Positions 56,723 through 64,000 of a stretch of DNA of 64,000 nt are shown here, piece after piece. Below the pieces are notes generated by a model that was given only the letters and a program-made list of their open reading frames with translations, was not told where the DNA came from and searched no databases. Both the position numbers and the translations under genes were made by a program. The stretch is from contig NZ_CP108393.1 of assembly GCF_035961655.1 (NCBI RefSeq), positions 5,041,001 through 5,105,000 of the forward strand, in the 5' to 3' direction. Each line of letters opens with the position of its first letter. Position 1 is the stretch's first letter. The stretch comes from Streptomyces sp. NBC_01317 (GTDB lineage Bacteria > Actinomycetota > Actinomycetes > Streptomycetales > Streptomycetaceae).

Positions 56723-57700
56723 ATGACGACAGGTCGGCTCGGGCAGCAAGCCGCGCCACCGAACGCGGCCTACGCCGGGCAGGTCGTGCATTTCCCGGAC
56801 CCGGTCCGGGCGTCCCGCCACCCCGGGGGTGTGCGGGTGGACGAGGACGGCCGTCCGGATTTTGTGCCGTACGCGCGTGCCGCGGCGGAGATAGCGGACC
56901 CCCCGGAGGGGTTCGGCGTGGACGAACTGCGGCTCACGGACTACGTGTCGGCGAACGCCGCGCTGGCCGCCGCGGGCCATGAGCTGTGGGACACGGTCCC
57001 CGCGGTGGCCACTCCGCACGGCTGGACCTGGCACCACACGCCGGGCTCGCGCCGGCTGGTGCTCGTACCGGTCGAGGTGAAGGCCCTGTTGCGGCACCAC
57101 GGGGGTCTCGCGACGGCGCGCGTGGACCACGCCAAGCGCGGGACGCGCCCGCTCCAGGAGACGAGGCCCGGCCACTTCGGGCTGCCCAAGGGAGCGATGT
57201 CGGTCACCGAGCAGCAGGTGCTCGGCGTCGAGGAGGATCTCGGCTACCGGCTGCCGGGCGCGTACCGCTCGTTCCTCAAGGCGGCGGGCGGCTGCGCGCC
57301 GGCCGGCGCGGCGCTCGACGCGGAGCTGGGGCTGCTGGTGGACCAGCCGTTCTTCACGGTGCGTGAGGAGGCGGCGTTCAACGACCTGGTGTACGTCAAC
57401 AAGTGCCTGCGGGACCATCTGACGAAGGACTACCTGGCGGTGGGCTTCGTCCAGGGCGGCATCCTGGCCGTCAAGGTCAGGGGTGAGCGGCTCGGTTCGG
57501 TCTGGTTCTGCGCGTACGACGACGCCCGCGACCAGGACGGCTGGAGCGTCCAGGAGCGGGTGGAACGGCTGTTGCTGCCGTGCGGCGACGACTTCGACGC
57601 CTTCCTGCTCCGCCTGGCGGGCAACCCGCCGGAGCTGGAGACGGTGGCGAACCTGATGGTGGACGGTGGCTTCGCCCGCGCCGTCCCGGTGGAGGGATGA
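56723..57700 (+). CDS. WHH-type HNH/EndoVII nuclease domain fused to a SMI1/KNR4 (SUKH-1) domain
   Basis: A 325-residue fusion. Residues 40-150 match the WHH nuclease of polymorphic toxins: GRPDFVPYA, then LWDTVPAVATPHGWTWHH (W103-H104-H105), then LVLVPVEVKALLRHHGG with further His. Residues 161-325 are SUKH-1: VTEQQVLGVEEDLGYRLPGAYRSFLKAAGGCAP...DDFDAFLLRLAGNPPE. Normally such toxin and antitoxin are separate proteins, so this looks like a self-neutralised or repurposed pair. The stop overlaps the next start (ATGA). I recall similar proteins as conserved in Streptomyces, annotated only as SMI1/KNR4. Confidence 0.8.
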   Translation: MTTGRLGQQAAPPNAAYAGQVVHFPDPVRASRHPGGVRVDEDGRPDFVPYARAAAEIADPPEGFGVDELRLTDYVSANAALAAAGHELWDTVPAVATPHGWTWHHTPGSRRLVLVPVEVKALLRHHGGLATARVDHAKRGTRPLQETRPGHFGLPKGAMSVTEQQVLGVEEDLGYRLPGAYRSFLKAAGGCAPAGAALDAELGLLVDQPFFTVREEAAFNDLVYVNKCLRDHLTKDYLAVGFVQGGILAVKVRGERLGSVWFCAYDDARDQDGWSVQERVERLLLPCGDDFDAFLLRLAGNPPELETVANLMVDGGFARAVPVEG

Positions 57701-60700
57701 CCACGATGGTGACCTTCGCGCAGGCGCAGGAGCGCGCGGAAGAGTGGATCAACGGTGAGGTGCCCGGCTACCAGCAGCGTGAGGTGCGGGTACGGGAGTT
57801 CGAGCTGGGCTTCGTCGTCTGGGCGGAGGACCGCGAGGGCGGTCCGGTCTCGGACGGCGGGCGGCAGCGGCTGGTGATCGCCAGGGACAGCGGCGACGCG
57901 TCGCTGTGGCCGGCGCTGCCGGTCGGTGAGGTGATCCGGCGGTACGAGGAGGAGTACGGGGCGCCCACGGACGCCGTACCCGCGCCGGAGGCGCCGCAGC
58001 GGATCGACCTGAACCAGACGTCGTTCCTGCTGACGCCGCCGGAGTGGCTCCAGGAGGCGGCGGACAGACTGGGCATCCCGGACAGGCGCGAGGCTCCGTC
58101 TCCGTCGCCTTCTCCGGAGGACGCGCCGACCGATCTCGTACGCGGGTACGGGGCCGGCGCCCCCGGCAACGGATCGCTGGGCGGCAACGAGTCGTTGGGC
58201 GGCGGTTCACTGGGCGGCGCGGCGCCGCTGGCGGCGAGCGGGGGTTACGCCCCCACCGACATCGTCCCCTCCGTCCCCTCCGGGTCGCCCGGGCCGACAC
58301 CGTGGGCCGGGACGGACACGAACGCGCCGGCGCCCGGCGGTCCCGTACGACCGGGCCCGCAGCCGCCCGTACCGCCCGGGGCGACGCCCTGGACGGGCAC
58401 GGACACAAACGCGGCGAACGACGGTTCCGTACCGCTGCCCCCCACCGTCTTCGCCCCGCCGCTCTCGGGCGCGGACGACGAGGACACCCCACCCCCGGGC
58501 CTGGCGGCGGACGCCCCGACGGCCCTGATGTCGAGCGGCAGCGGACTGCCGAGGACGACGATCGCACCGGCGGTGGAGGGGCCGGGGGGCGGCTTTGCCG
58601 GACAACCCGGCACGGATTCCGCGCGTTCCGGCGAGGGCGCGGGCCCTGCGGGGCTTGGTGGCGGTCCCGGCGCGGGCCACGCAGGTCCGGGGGCGGGTCT
58701 TGCGGGTCCCGCAGGGCAGGGCATAGCTCACGCGGGTTCAGGCGCGGGCCCCGCGGGCCATGGTGGGGCTCCCGGTAACGCTCCCGGCGTGGGACACGGC
58801 ATGGGACACGGCGCGGGTCCGGGCACGGGTCCGGGCGCCGGCCCTGGGGGGCCCGGATCGGGCCCTTCGGCTCCCGGCGTGGGTCCCGCAGGGCCGGGCA
58901 TGGGCCCCGGCATGGGCCACGCGGGCCCCGGCGCGGGGCAGGGCCCCGGCGAGGAGCTCAACACAGGTCAGGCGCGTCCGGGCGTAGGGCCCGGCGCAGG
59001 CCAGGCAGGTCCGGCCGCCGGGCACGCGGGTGCTGGTACGGGCCCTGCCGCCCCCGGCCCGGATCGCAGTGCCGGACCCGGCGCTGGCCCCGGCAGTGGT
59101 CCCGCCCCCGGAGCCCGGGACATCGCCGATGCCGCGACCAGCAAGGCGTACGCGCCTCCGCGCGGCGGGCGTGGGGGTGGTTCCACCACGCCTCCGCCGC
59201 CGAGCCCGCCGGGTGTTCCCGGTGGGGCCGGTGCGGCCGGCGGGACGCCTCCGACGTCCGGCCCGGGTGCGCCCGGTGTGCCGGCGAGCGGCTATCTGCC
59301 GACTCAACTGGTCCCGCAGCAAGGCTCCGACGCCCCGCAGCCGCCCGGTCCGCCGGGCGCTCCCGGCGCGGGTCCCGGTGTGCCCGGTGCGCCTTCGGAC
59401 GGCGGGGTGCACCACGCCGCCACCATGCTCGCGGGCCCCAACCCGCTCGGTCCCCCGCCCGGCTTCCCCCAGCCGCCGGGCCCGCCCGGCGCCCCTGGTG
59501 CGGGCGCCCCGCAGCCGCCCGGCCCGCCCGGTCCTCCCGGCGCGGGTCCCGGCGCTCCCCAGCCCCCCGGCCCTCCCGGGCCGCCGCCGGGCGGTGTGCA
59601 CCACGCCGCGACCATGCTCGCGGGCCCCAACCCGGTCGGCCCCCCGGCCGGCCCCCCGCAGCCGCCGGGTCCGCCCGGCGTGCCCGGGGCCGGGCACGGC
59701 CCCGTACCGCCGGGCCCCGTACCGTACGCACCCGGTTCCGGTCCCGGCGCCGGTCCCGTACCGCACGGCATGGCACCCCACGGACCGGGCCCCGTGCCCC
59801 AGGCACCCGCGTCCGGCCCCCCGCCGTACGGCTACCCGCAGCCCTACGGCCTGCCGACCGTCGGCCCCGGCTACCAGGCCGTCCTGCGCTACCGCGCGCC
59901 CGACGGCTCGGAGGCGCAGATCATCCGCCGCTCGGCGCCCGGGACCCCGCACCCCGAGTGGCAGATCCTGCACGAGCTGCGCGCCCTGAACGTGCCGCCG
60001 CAGCAGGTCCTCGAACTCCACACGGAGCTGGAGTCCTGCGAGCTGCCCGGCGCGTACTGCGCGCGGATGATCCGCGAGAGCTGGCCGCAGGTGCGGATCA
60101 CCAGCGTCGCCCCGTACGGCCAGGACCACGCCAGCCGCCAGCAGGGCATGCAGCATCTGCTCACCCACCAGGGCGAGTTGCACCAGGTCGCGGACGGCCC
60201 GGCGCGCCCCGCGCCGGTACGGGCACCGCTGCCGCAGATCCCGCCCGCGCCGCCGATCCCGCCCGAGGGCGTCGCGCAGGAGCTGCTGGGGGCTTTCGGC
60301 CCGCAGGGCATCTGCCGGTTCGACCAGCGGGCGGTGTCCCGGCAGGGCGTGCCGGACCTCGTCGCGCGCACGCTCGTGTGGGCGGGGCTGCCGGCCGACT
60401 TCGGGCCGTTCTTCTGGGCGCAGCCGGCCCACCCGGTCGTCCCGACCCTGGCCGAACTGGCCGCGCAGCGGCAGATCCAGCCGGCCGCCGACGCGGGCTC
60501 GTACCTCGTCATGGGCAGTGACTTCGGCCGGGCGATCTGTGTCCAGTACGGTACGGCGCACATCATGGCCGTCCCCGTCGAGCCGGGTCCTGGCGGGCAG
60601 TCGGTGCCGCCGCAGTTCGTCAACACGGGGCTGCCGGAGTTCACCCGCTCGCTGGCGCTCCTCGGCCGGATGTGGCGTCTGCGCTACGGGCTGACGCCGG

Positions 60701-60825
60701 AACAGGCGGGCCGCTGGACCGTCGACTTCCAGGCGCAGCTGGCGGCGCTGGACCCGGCGGCGCTGTCGTCGCCGGAGAGCTGGTGGTCGGTGCTGCTGGA
60801 GCAGATGTGGGACGGCCTGCTCTGA
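57697..60825 (+). CDS. Giant Imm35-like / Pro-Gly-rich / deaminase / SUKH-4 fusion protein
   Basis: A 1042-residue protein. Residues 5-90 (TFAQAQERAEEWINGEVPGYQQREVRVREFELGFVVWAEDREG...RLVIARDSGDASLWPALPVGEVIRRYEEEYG) resemble the YrhB/Imm35 immunity fold. About 590 residues of Pro/Gly/Ala repeats follow (GPGAGPG, PPGPPGAPG), plus a repeated VHHAATMLAGPNPxGPP unit. Residues 725-810 look like a nucleic-acid/nucleotide deaminase: H752-P-E754 and C781-ELPGAY-C788. Residues 866-1042 (LLGAFGPQGICRFDQRA...DFGRAICVQYGTAHIMAVPV) match SUKH-4. No signal peptide is present. Immunity and enzyme modules share one chain. Confidence 0.75.
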   Translation: MTTMVTFAQAQERAEEWINGEVPGYQQREVRVREFELGFVVWAEDREGGPVSDGGRQRLVIARDSGDASLWPALPVGEVIRRYEEEYGAPTDAVPAPEAPQRIDLNQTSFLLTPPEWLQEAADRLGIPDRREAPSPSPSPEDAPTDLVRGYGAGAPGNGSLGGNESLGGGSLGGAAPLAASGGYAPTDIVPSVPSGSPGPTPWAGTDTNAPAPGGPVRPGPQPPVPPGATPWTGTDTNAANDGSVPLPPTVFAPPLSGADDEDTPPPGLAADAPTALMSSGSGLPRTTIAPAVEGPGGGFAGQPGTDSARSGEGAGPAGLGGGPGAGHAGPGAGLAGPAGQGIAHAGSGAGPAGHGGAPGNAPGVGHGMGHGAGPGTGPGAGPGGPGSGPSAPGVGPAGPGMGPGMGHAGPGAGQGPGEELNTGQARPGVGPGAGQAGPAAGHAGAGTGPAAPGPDRSAGPGAGPGSGPAPGARDIADAATSKAYAPPRGGRGGGSTTPPPPSPPGVPGGAGAAGGTPPTSGPGAPGVPASGYLPTQLVPQQGSDAPQPPGPPGAPGAGPGVPGAPSDGGVHHAATMLAGPNPLGPPPGFPQPPGPPGAPGAGAPQPPGPPGPPGAGPGAPQPPGPPGPPPGGVHHAATMLAGPNPVGPPAGPPQPPGPPGVPGAGHGPVPPGPVPYAPGSGPGAGPVPHGMAPHGPGPVPQAPASGPPPYGYPQPYGLPTVGPGYQAVLRYRAPDGSEAQIIRRSAPGTPHPEWQILHELRALNVPPQQVLELHTELESCELPGAYCARMIRESWPQVRITSVAPYGQDHASRQQGMQHLLTHQGELHQVADGPARPAPVRAPLPQIPPAPPIPPEGVAQELLGAFGPQGICRFDQRAVSRQGVPDLVARTLVWAGLPADFGPFFWAQPAHPVVPTLAELAAQRQIQPAADAGSYLVMGSDFGRAICVQYGTAHIMAVPVEPGPGGQSVPPQFVNTGLPEFTRSLALLGRMWRLRYGLTPEQAGRWTVDFQAQLAALDPAALSSPESWWSVLLEQMWDGLL

Positions 60826-60867
60826 CAGATCCGTTCCGAGCCTCACAACGTGCTGTACGGATGACCT

Positions 60868-60898
60868 GGGCGCCCTCCGCGTGACGCGGCGGGCGCCC
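60868..60898 (+). terminator. Intrinsic terminator after the giant fusion gene
   Basis: The arms 60868-60881 and 60885-60898 pair over 14 bp with a single mismatch, loop TGA, 43 bases after the stop. Confidence 0.75.
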
Positions 60899-61065
60899 GG
60901 GCCGTTTCCGGCTCGTCTCCCTCTTGAGCAGCGGATTCCGGCATTCCGCGTGCCATGCCGCATCCTTGGGCAGGACAGATGGGCGGAGTGTCGCATTATG
61001 CGCATTTCGCTTCGATCCAGCAGGATGTGCGCCGGATCGCGTTGTGTGCCGGAAGGGGCTTCCCG

Positions 61066-61965
61066 ATGAGTGCTGCTCAGCCGTCTGTTCACGGTTTCGT
61101 GCCCACGCGCGGGCGTGGCTACCACCCGGAACAGGTGGACCACGAGGTCACCACCCTGTCGCGGGTCCGTGACGACGCGTGGGAACGCGCGGCCCGCCTC
61201 ACCGTCCTCGCCAAGCGCATGGAGGGCGAGGCGGCGCTGCTGCGGGAGCGGGCCGAGGAGGTGCGGGCGCGCGGACCGCAGACGTACGAGTCGCTCGGCG
61301 GCCGGGCCCCGCAGATCATGACGCTGACCGCCGACGAGGGCGACCGGGTGCGGGCGGAGGCCCGCGAGGAGGCCAGGGCGGTGCTCGACACGGCCAGGGC
61401 GGAGGGCCGGGAGACCAAGGAGGCGGCGCGGGAGGCGTCGGAGGCGGTGCGGGCGGAAGCGGAGGCGTACGCGCGTGACGTGCTCGGCGCGGCGAAGGCG
61501 CTGGCCGACACCGAACGCGTCGAGGCGCGGCGCGAGGCGAAGGCGTGGCGCGGGGAGGCGCTGGAGGAGCTGCGGGAGATGCGCCGCCGGACGCAGGCGG
61601 TGGTGGAGGGCCTGGAGAAGGGCCACGCGGAGCGGCTGGCGGCGACGGACCGGGAGATCGCCGGGCGGGCGGCGGAGTGGGAGGTCCGTACGGCGGAACT
61701 CTCCGCGTACGCGCAGGCGGAGCTGACGGAGGCGCAGCGCGCGTTCTCCGAGGCGGGGGAGCGGGCCCGCCACGGCCAGGAGAACGCGCAGGCGAAAGCG
61801 GCGGAGCTGCTGTCGTCGGCGGGAGCTTCGGCGGAGCGGGCGCTGCGGGAGGCGCAGCGGGTGGTGCGGGAACACGACGCCTCGCGCGAGGAGATGCAGG
61901 CGCACATGACGCTGGTGCGCAACGCGCTGGCCGCGCTGACGGGGAGGGCGCCGGCGGAGGGGTGA
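61066..61965 (+). CDS. Long coiled-coil protein (DivIVA/Scy-like)
   Basis: A 299-residue cytoplasmic protein. The short N-terminal motif VPTRGRGYHPEQVDHEVTTLSRVRDDAWERAARLTVLAKRM resembles the head of streptomycete DivIVA-like coiled-coil proteins. From about residue 95 almost everything is Ala/Glu/Arg heptads (AEAREEARAVLDTARAEGRETKEAAREASEAVRAEAEAYARDVL) to the end. Such proteins scaffold at hyphal tips, and relatives have been misannotated as cellulose-binding. GGAAGGGG precedes the ATG at 61066. The upstream 240 bases hold the terminator of the fusion gene. Confidence 0.8.
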   Translation: MSAAQPSVHGFVPTRGRGYHPEQVDHEVTTLSRVRDDAWERAARLTVLAKRMEGEAALLRERAEEVRARGPQTYESLGGRAPQIMTLTADEGDRVRAEAREEARAVLDTARAEGRETKEAAREASEAVRAEAEAYARDVLGAAKALADTERVEARREAKAWRGEALEELREMRRRTQAVVEGLEKGHAERLAATDREIAGRAAEWEVRTAELSAYAQAELTEAQRAFSEAGERARHGQENAQAKAAELLSSAGASAERALREAQRVVREHDASREEMQAHMTLVRNALAALTGRAPAEG

Positions 61966-62020
61966 CGCGTTTTCTTCGGTTCCTTCGGTGCGGGTTGGTG
62001 TTCGGTTGCGCTTACTGCTT

Positions 62021-62044
62021 GTCCTCAATCGCCGGACGGGCTGG
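62021..62044. repeat. Copy of a repeat I recall as dispersed in streptomycete genomes
   Basis: The segment reads GTCCTCAATCGCCGGACGGG then CTGG. I recall this sequence as a common intergenic hairpin half in Streptomyces, often paired with its reverse complement. Only one copy is present here, just left of the large palindrome. Confidence 0.4.
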
Positions 62045-62167
62045 GTTTGTCGTGGTGACGGGGGTTTGGGTTTGGGTGAGTGATTGGGTGCGGGTTCGGG
62101 CCGAGGGGTAGTCGTGGGTGCCCGGGTTGTGTGGTTCGGGTGGGGCCGCCCCTGTTGTTGATTGTCG

Positions 62168-62254
62168 CGGGGCCGGGGTGGGCGTCAAGGGCGCTCCTGC
62201 GTCGCGTCGCTGCGCGATGACCTGCGGTCACCCTTGACCCCCACCCCGGCCCCG
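62168..62254. repeat. Large hairpin 1 (left arm of the palindromic element)
   Basis: The arms 62168-62191 and 62231-62254 pair at 23 of 24 positions, with GTCAAGGG/CCCTTGAC innermost. The 39-base interior includes GCGCTCCTGCGTCGCGTCG. Confidence 0.8.
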
Positions 62255-62484
62255 CTAGGGAAGGCGGAGGGGGGCGGCCCGGGGGGAGGGGTCCCCGGGG
62301 GGCTTGTTTGTCCCTGGTGTTTCGTCGCGGTCCGCGCCTTTCGGCGGGGTGTTGCGCACCACTTGAATGGGGCGGTGGCGAGTCGTCTCGGCGGCTGCCA
62401 CGCCGTCTGTTGGCGGGTGTGCAAGCACCGTGTCTGTGGTGGGTGGGTGGTGGGGCGGTGGTGGTAGGGGGAGGCGGCTGGTCT

Positions 62485-62600
62485 GGCCTGTTTCGGTGGG
62501 TTGTTTGCTGTGAGAGCCCTTTAACGCAACACAGGACACAAGGCCGGGTGGGAGAGGCCCTCAGGAGCCCTAAAATCCAGGTCAAATGGGGCATTTGGCC
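62485..62600 (+). repeat. 116-bp direct repeat, copy 1
   Basis: Copy 1 of a unit that recurs at 62721-62836. It runs from GGCCTGTTTCGGTGGGTTG to CAAATGGGGCATTTGGCC. The two copies are the same length and by eye about four-fifths identical, with the block ACACAGGACACAAGGCC unchanged. Confidence 0.8.
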
Positions 62601-62720
62601 TGCCGGGGTGTGGTGGTGGGCAGTCTTGGCGGCCGACTGTCACCCACCGGCCCGTACGCGGGCGTCAAGCCGGAGTTGAGTGGGTGGTGGGGGCATGTGT
62701 GGTGGGTGGGGCGGTCGCCG

Positions 62721-62836
62721 GGCCCGTTTCGGTGGGTTGTGTGCTGTCAGAGCCCCTTAACGAAACACAGGACACAAGGCCAGGGGGAAGAGGCCCCTAT
62801 GAGCCTCAAAGCCTGGGCAAATGGGGCATATTGACC
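62721..62836 (+). repeat. 116-bp direct repeat, copy 2
   Basis: Copy 2 of the unit at 62485-62600, from GGCCCGTTTCGGTGGGTTG to CAAATGGGGCATATTGACC. The 120 bases between copies (62601-62720) are unrelated and G/T-rich. Confidence 0.8.
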
Positions 62837-63061
62837 ACCAGGGCGGGCCGGGGCCCTGCCCGACCCCGCAGCTGACCACGGATCTCAGACACGGTGCTTG
62901 TGCGCTGGCCAACGGGCGGTCGTCAGCCGCCGAGACGAGACCGGCTGCCCCATTCAAGTGGTGCGCAAAGCCCCGCCGAAAGCCGCAGCCCGCGACGAGA
63001 CGCCGAGAACAGACTGGCCCCCGGGGACCCTTCCCCCGGGCCGCCCCCCCAGCCTTCCCTT

Positions 63062-63154
63062 GCGGTTTCGGGGCGGGGGTCAAGGGTGGAGCGCAGCGTA
63101 ATCGGCGAAGCCGACGCGACGCAGGAGCGCCCTTGACGCCCGGCCCGAAACCGC
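63062..63154. repeat. Large hairpin 2 (right arm of the palindromic element)
   Basis: The arms 63062-63086 and 63130-63154 pair at 23 of 25 positions with the same inner GTCAAGGG/CCCTTGAC. Its interior is the reverse complement of hairpin 1 over about 20 bases (CGACGCGACGCAGGAGCGC). Confidence 0.8.
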
Positions 63155-63273
63155 GACACTCAACCGCAAGGGGCGGCCCCACCCGCCTTGTTGGGTGCTG
63201 GCCACCCCCGACTACCCCTCGGCCCGAACCCGGGCACTGGGCAGCACCGCAACTACACAACCACCGCCACCGC

Positions 63274-64000
63274 CTACAACCCATCCACCCCCCGCACCTC
63301 CATCAAGCCCACCGCGAGCGCCAGCGTGATCGCGGTGAGTCTCGGGGCGAAGTCGACCACCACGTGGCCCAGTTCCGGGTGTTCCGCGTAAAGGTCCGCG
63401 AGGGTTTGCGGGGGGTGGGAGAACTGCCACAGCGCCGCCGCGTGGACGCTTGCGCCGCCGATCAGTCTCTTTGCCGCCACAGGTCCCAGTGACGGCAGGA
63501 AGCGCGTCGCCATCGCGGCGAGTTCGTCGAGGGCGGCCAAAGCGGTCAGCTTGAACGACAGGACCGCCTCGCGGGAGACGTTGCGTTCCAGGTTCAGCGC
63601 GGCATGGGCGAGAAGGTCGCAGAACAGGGGCTGATCGACCAGGGTCCTGGACAGCACGTCCGCCAGGCCGGCCACCGTACCCACCGCCGCGCCCGTACCC
63701 ACCGCCGCGCCCGCGCCCGCATCCACCCCCACCCCCACCCCCGCCCCCGCCAACCGCTCCCCCACCGCTCCCGCCCACCGCGTCCAGCCCTCCGCCGTCA
63801 GCCGGAGGTAGATCTCCTCGCGCGTTTCGAAGTAGCGCAGGACCGCCGATTTGTTGATGCCCGCCTCGGCCGCGATGTCCGTGAGCGTGACCTCCCGTAC
63901 GCCCTTGCGCAGCCCCAGGACCCGGGCCGCTTCCATGATCGATGCCGCTCGCAGTTCCTTGTTCTCGGGGCTGCGGGCGCGCTGGAAGGCAGGGAGCTGG
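63274..64000 (-). CDS. TetR-family regulator, 5' partial at the window end
   Basis: The frame stays open to the window edge (QLPAFQRARSPENKELRAASIMEAARVLGL), so the true start lies beyond 64000. The ATG at 63934-63936 is probably internal. HTH: VTLTDIAAEAGINKSAVLRYFETREEIYLRL. The ligand domain follows with LADVLSRTLVDQPLFCDLLAHAALNLERNVSREAVLSFK. Between them is a Gly/Val/Ala repeat (AGVGVGVDAGAGAAVGTGAAVGT), encoded by CCCGTACCCACCGCCGCG-type DNA repeats at about 63680-63760, unusual for TetR. The target is unknown. Confidence 0.85.
   Translation of the reverse strand, partial: QLPAFQRARSPENKELRAASIMEAARVLGLRKGVREVTLTDIAAEAGINKSAVLRYFETREEIYLRLTAEGWTRWAGAVGERLAGAGVGVGVDAGAGAAVGTGAAVGTVAGLADVLSRTLVDQPLFCDLLAHAALNLERNVSREAVLSFKLTALAALDELAAMATRFLPSLGPVAAKRLIGGASVHAAALWQFSHPPQTLADLYAEHPELGHVVVDFAPRLTAITLALAVGLMEVRGVDGL

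Larger units (their letters stand above)
62091..63232. repeat. Non-coding 1.14-kb imperfect palindromic element with perfect 24-bp terminal inverted repeats
   Basis: The ends 62091-62114 (CGGGTTCGGGCCGAGGGGTA then GTCG) and 63209-63232 are exact reverse complements. The arms stay inversely related inward. One 21-bp block (62353-62373 against 62947-62967) is perfect, as is about 20 bp of the hairpin interiors (62191-62209 against 63116-63132). The centre (62485-62836) is not palindromic but contains two direct 116-bp repeats. No credible gene lies in any frame. It looks like a miniature transposable or other non-autonomous element, or a structured DNA site. Confidence 0.75.

Noticed and set aside
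58738-62028. Open frame of nearly 1100 codons on the minus strand
   Set aside because: It is Arg/Gly-rich, antisense to the fusion and coiled-coil genes, and lacks any recognisable domain.
62091-63232. Complete insertion sequence
   Set aside because: Terminal inverted repeats are present but no transposase frame exists; at most it is a non-autonomous element.

Overview
The window is a piece of a streptomycete chromosome, most likely Streptomyces itself. GC content is very high with strong G/C at third codon positions. GTG starts and 4-base ATGA/GTGA overlaps are common. The content and order (rsmI, tatD, rpfB, rsmA, ispE; galTEK; ppc; pth, rplY, prs, glmU) match what I recall of the S. coelicolor core chromosome, and mycothione reductase fixes the phylum as Actinobacteria.

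Layout: 1-3611 holds an ECF-type Co/Ni importer (cbiM end, cbiQ, cbiO) and a beta-lactamase-fold esterase. 3771-6263 is a leftward YtrA-type GntR/ABC transporter operon with a perfect operator palindrome over its first start codon. 6489-14681 is a mixed stretch: SDR, GNAT, EamA exporter, YbaK deacylase, penicillin-binding protein, mycothione reductase, a SUKH-type protein, a possible decayed membrane gene and a HIT protein. 14767-22864 is core: divergent protein mannosyltransferase and rsmI, a zinc-knuckle protein, tatD, rpfB, rsmA and ispE.

23029-27352 is an accessory five-gene operon inserted between ispE and an ABC-F gene. It has a small helical protein, a STAND (NB-ARC-like) NTPase with TPRs, an 89-aa protein, a DUF6879-type protein and a 10-formyl-THF-type formyltransferase. 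It looks like a conflict or signalling system. 27432-34103 carries the ABC-F protein, two tandem membrane-anchored beta-propeller paralogues and a LuxR regulator whose receiver has lost its phospho-acceptor. 34127-40180 is a symporter facing galT-galE-galK, then a GNAT enzyme. 40426-48633 holds a second LuxR regulator, MarR/methyltransferase, Uma2, TetR/fatty-acid desaturase, ppc and a membrane protein. 48687-52996 is the leftward housekeeping set glmU, prs, rplY, pth, preceded by tRNA-Gln(UUG). An HTH/LAGLIDADG-like protein abuts the tRNA.

55418-61965 is a dense toxin/immunity-type island. One leftward operon encodes a YwqJ-like deaminase and a SUKH-3 protein. The divergent operon encodes a WHH-nuclease/SUKH-1 fusion and a 1042-residue Imm35-like/Pro-Gly/deaminase/SUKH-4 fusion, followed by a coiled-coil protein. 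Next comes a non-coding 1.14-kb imperfect palindrome (62091-63232) with perfect 24-bp ends, two large hairpins and two 116-bp direct repeats. The window ends in a 5'-truncated TetR gene.

The strongest candidates for something undescribed are the deaminase/WHH/SUKH island, the STAND-formyltransferase operon and the palindromic element. All functions are read from motifs; no database search was run.
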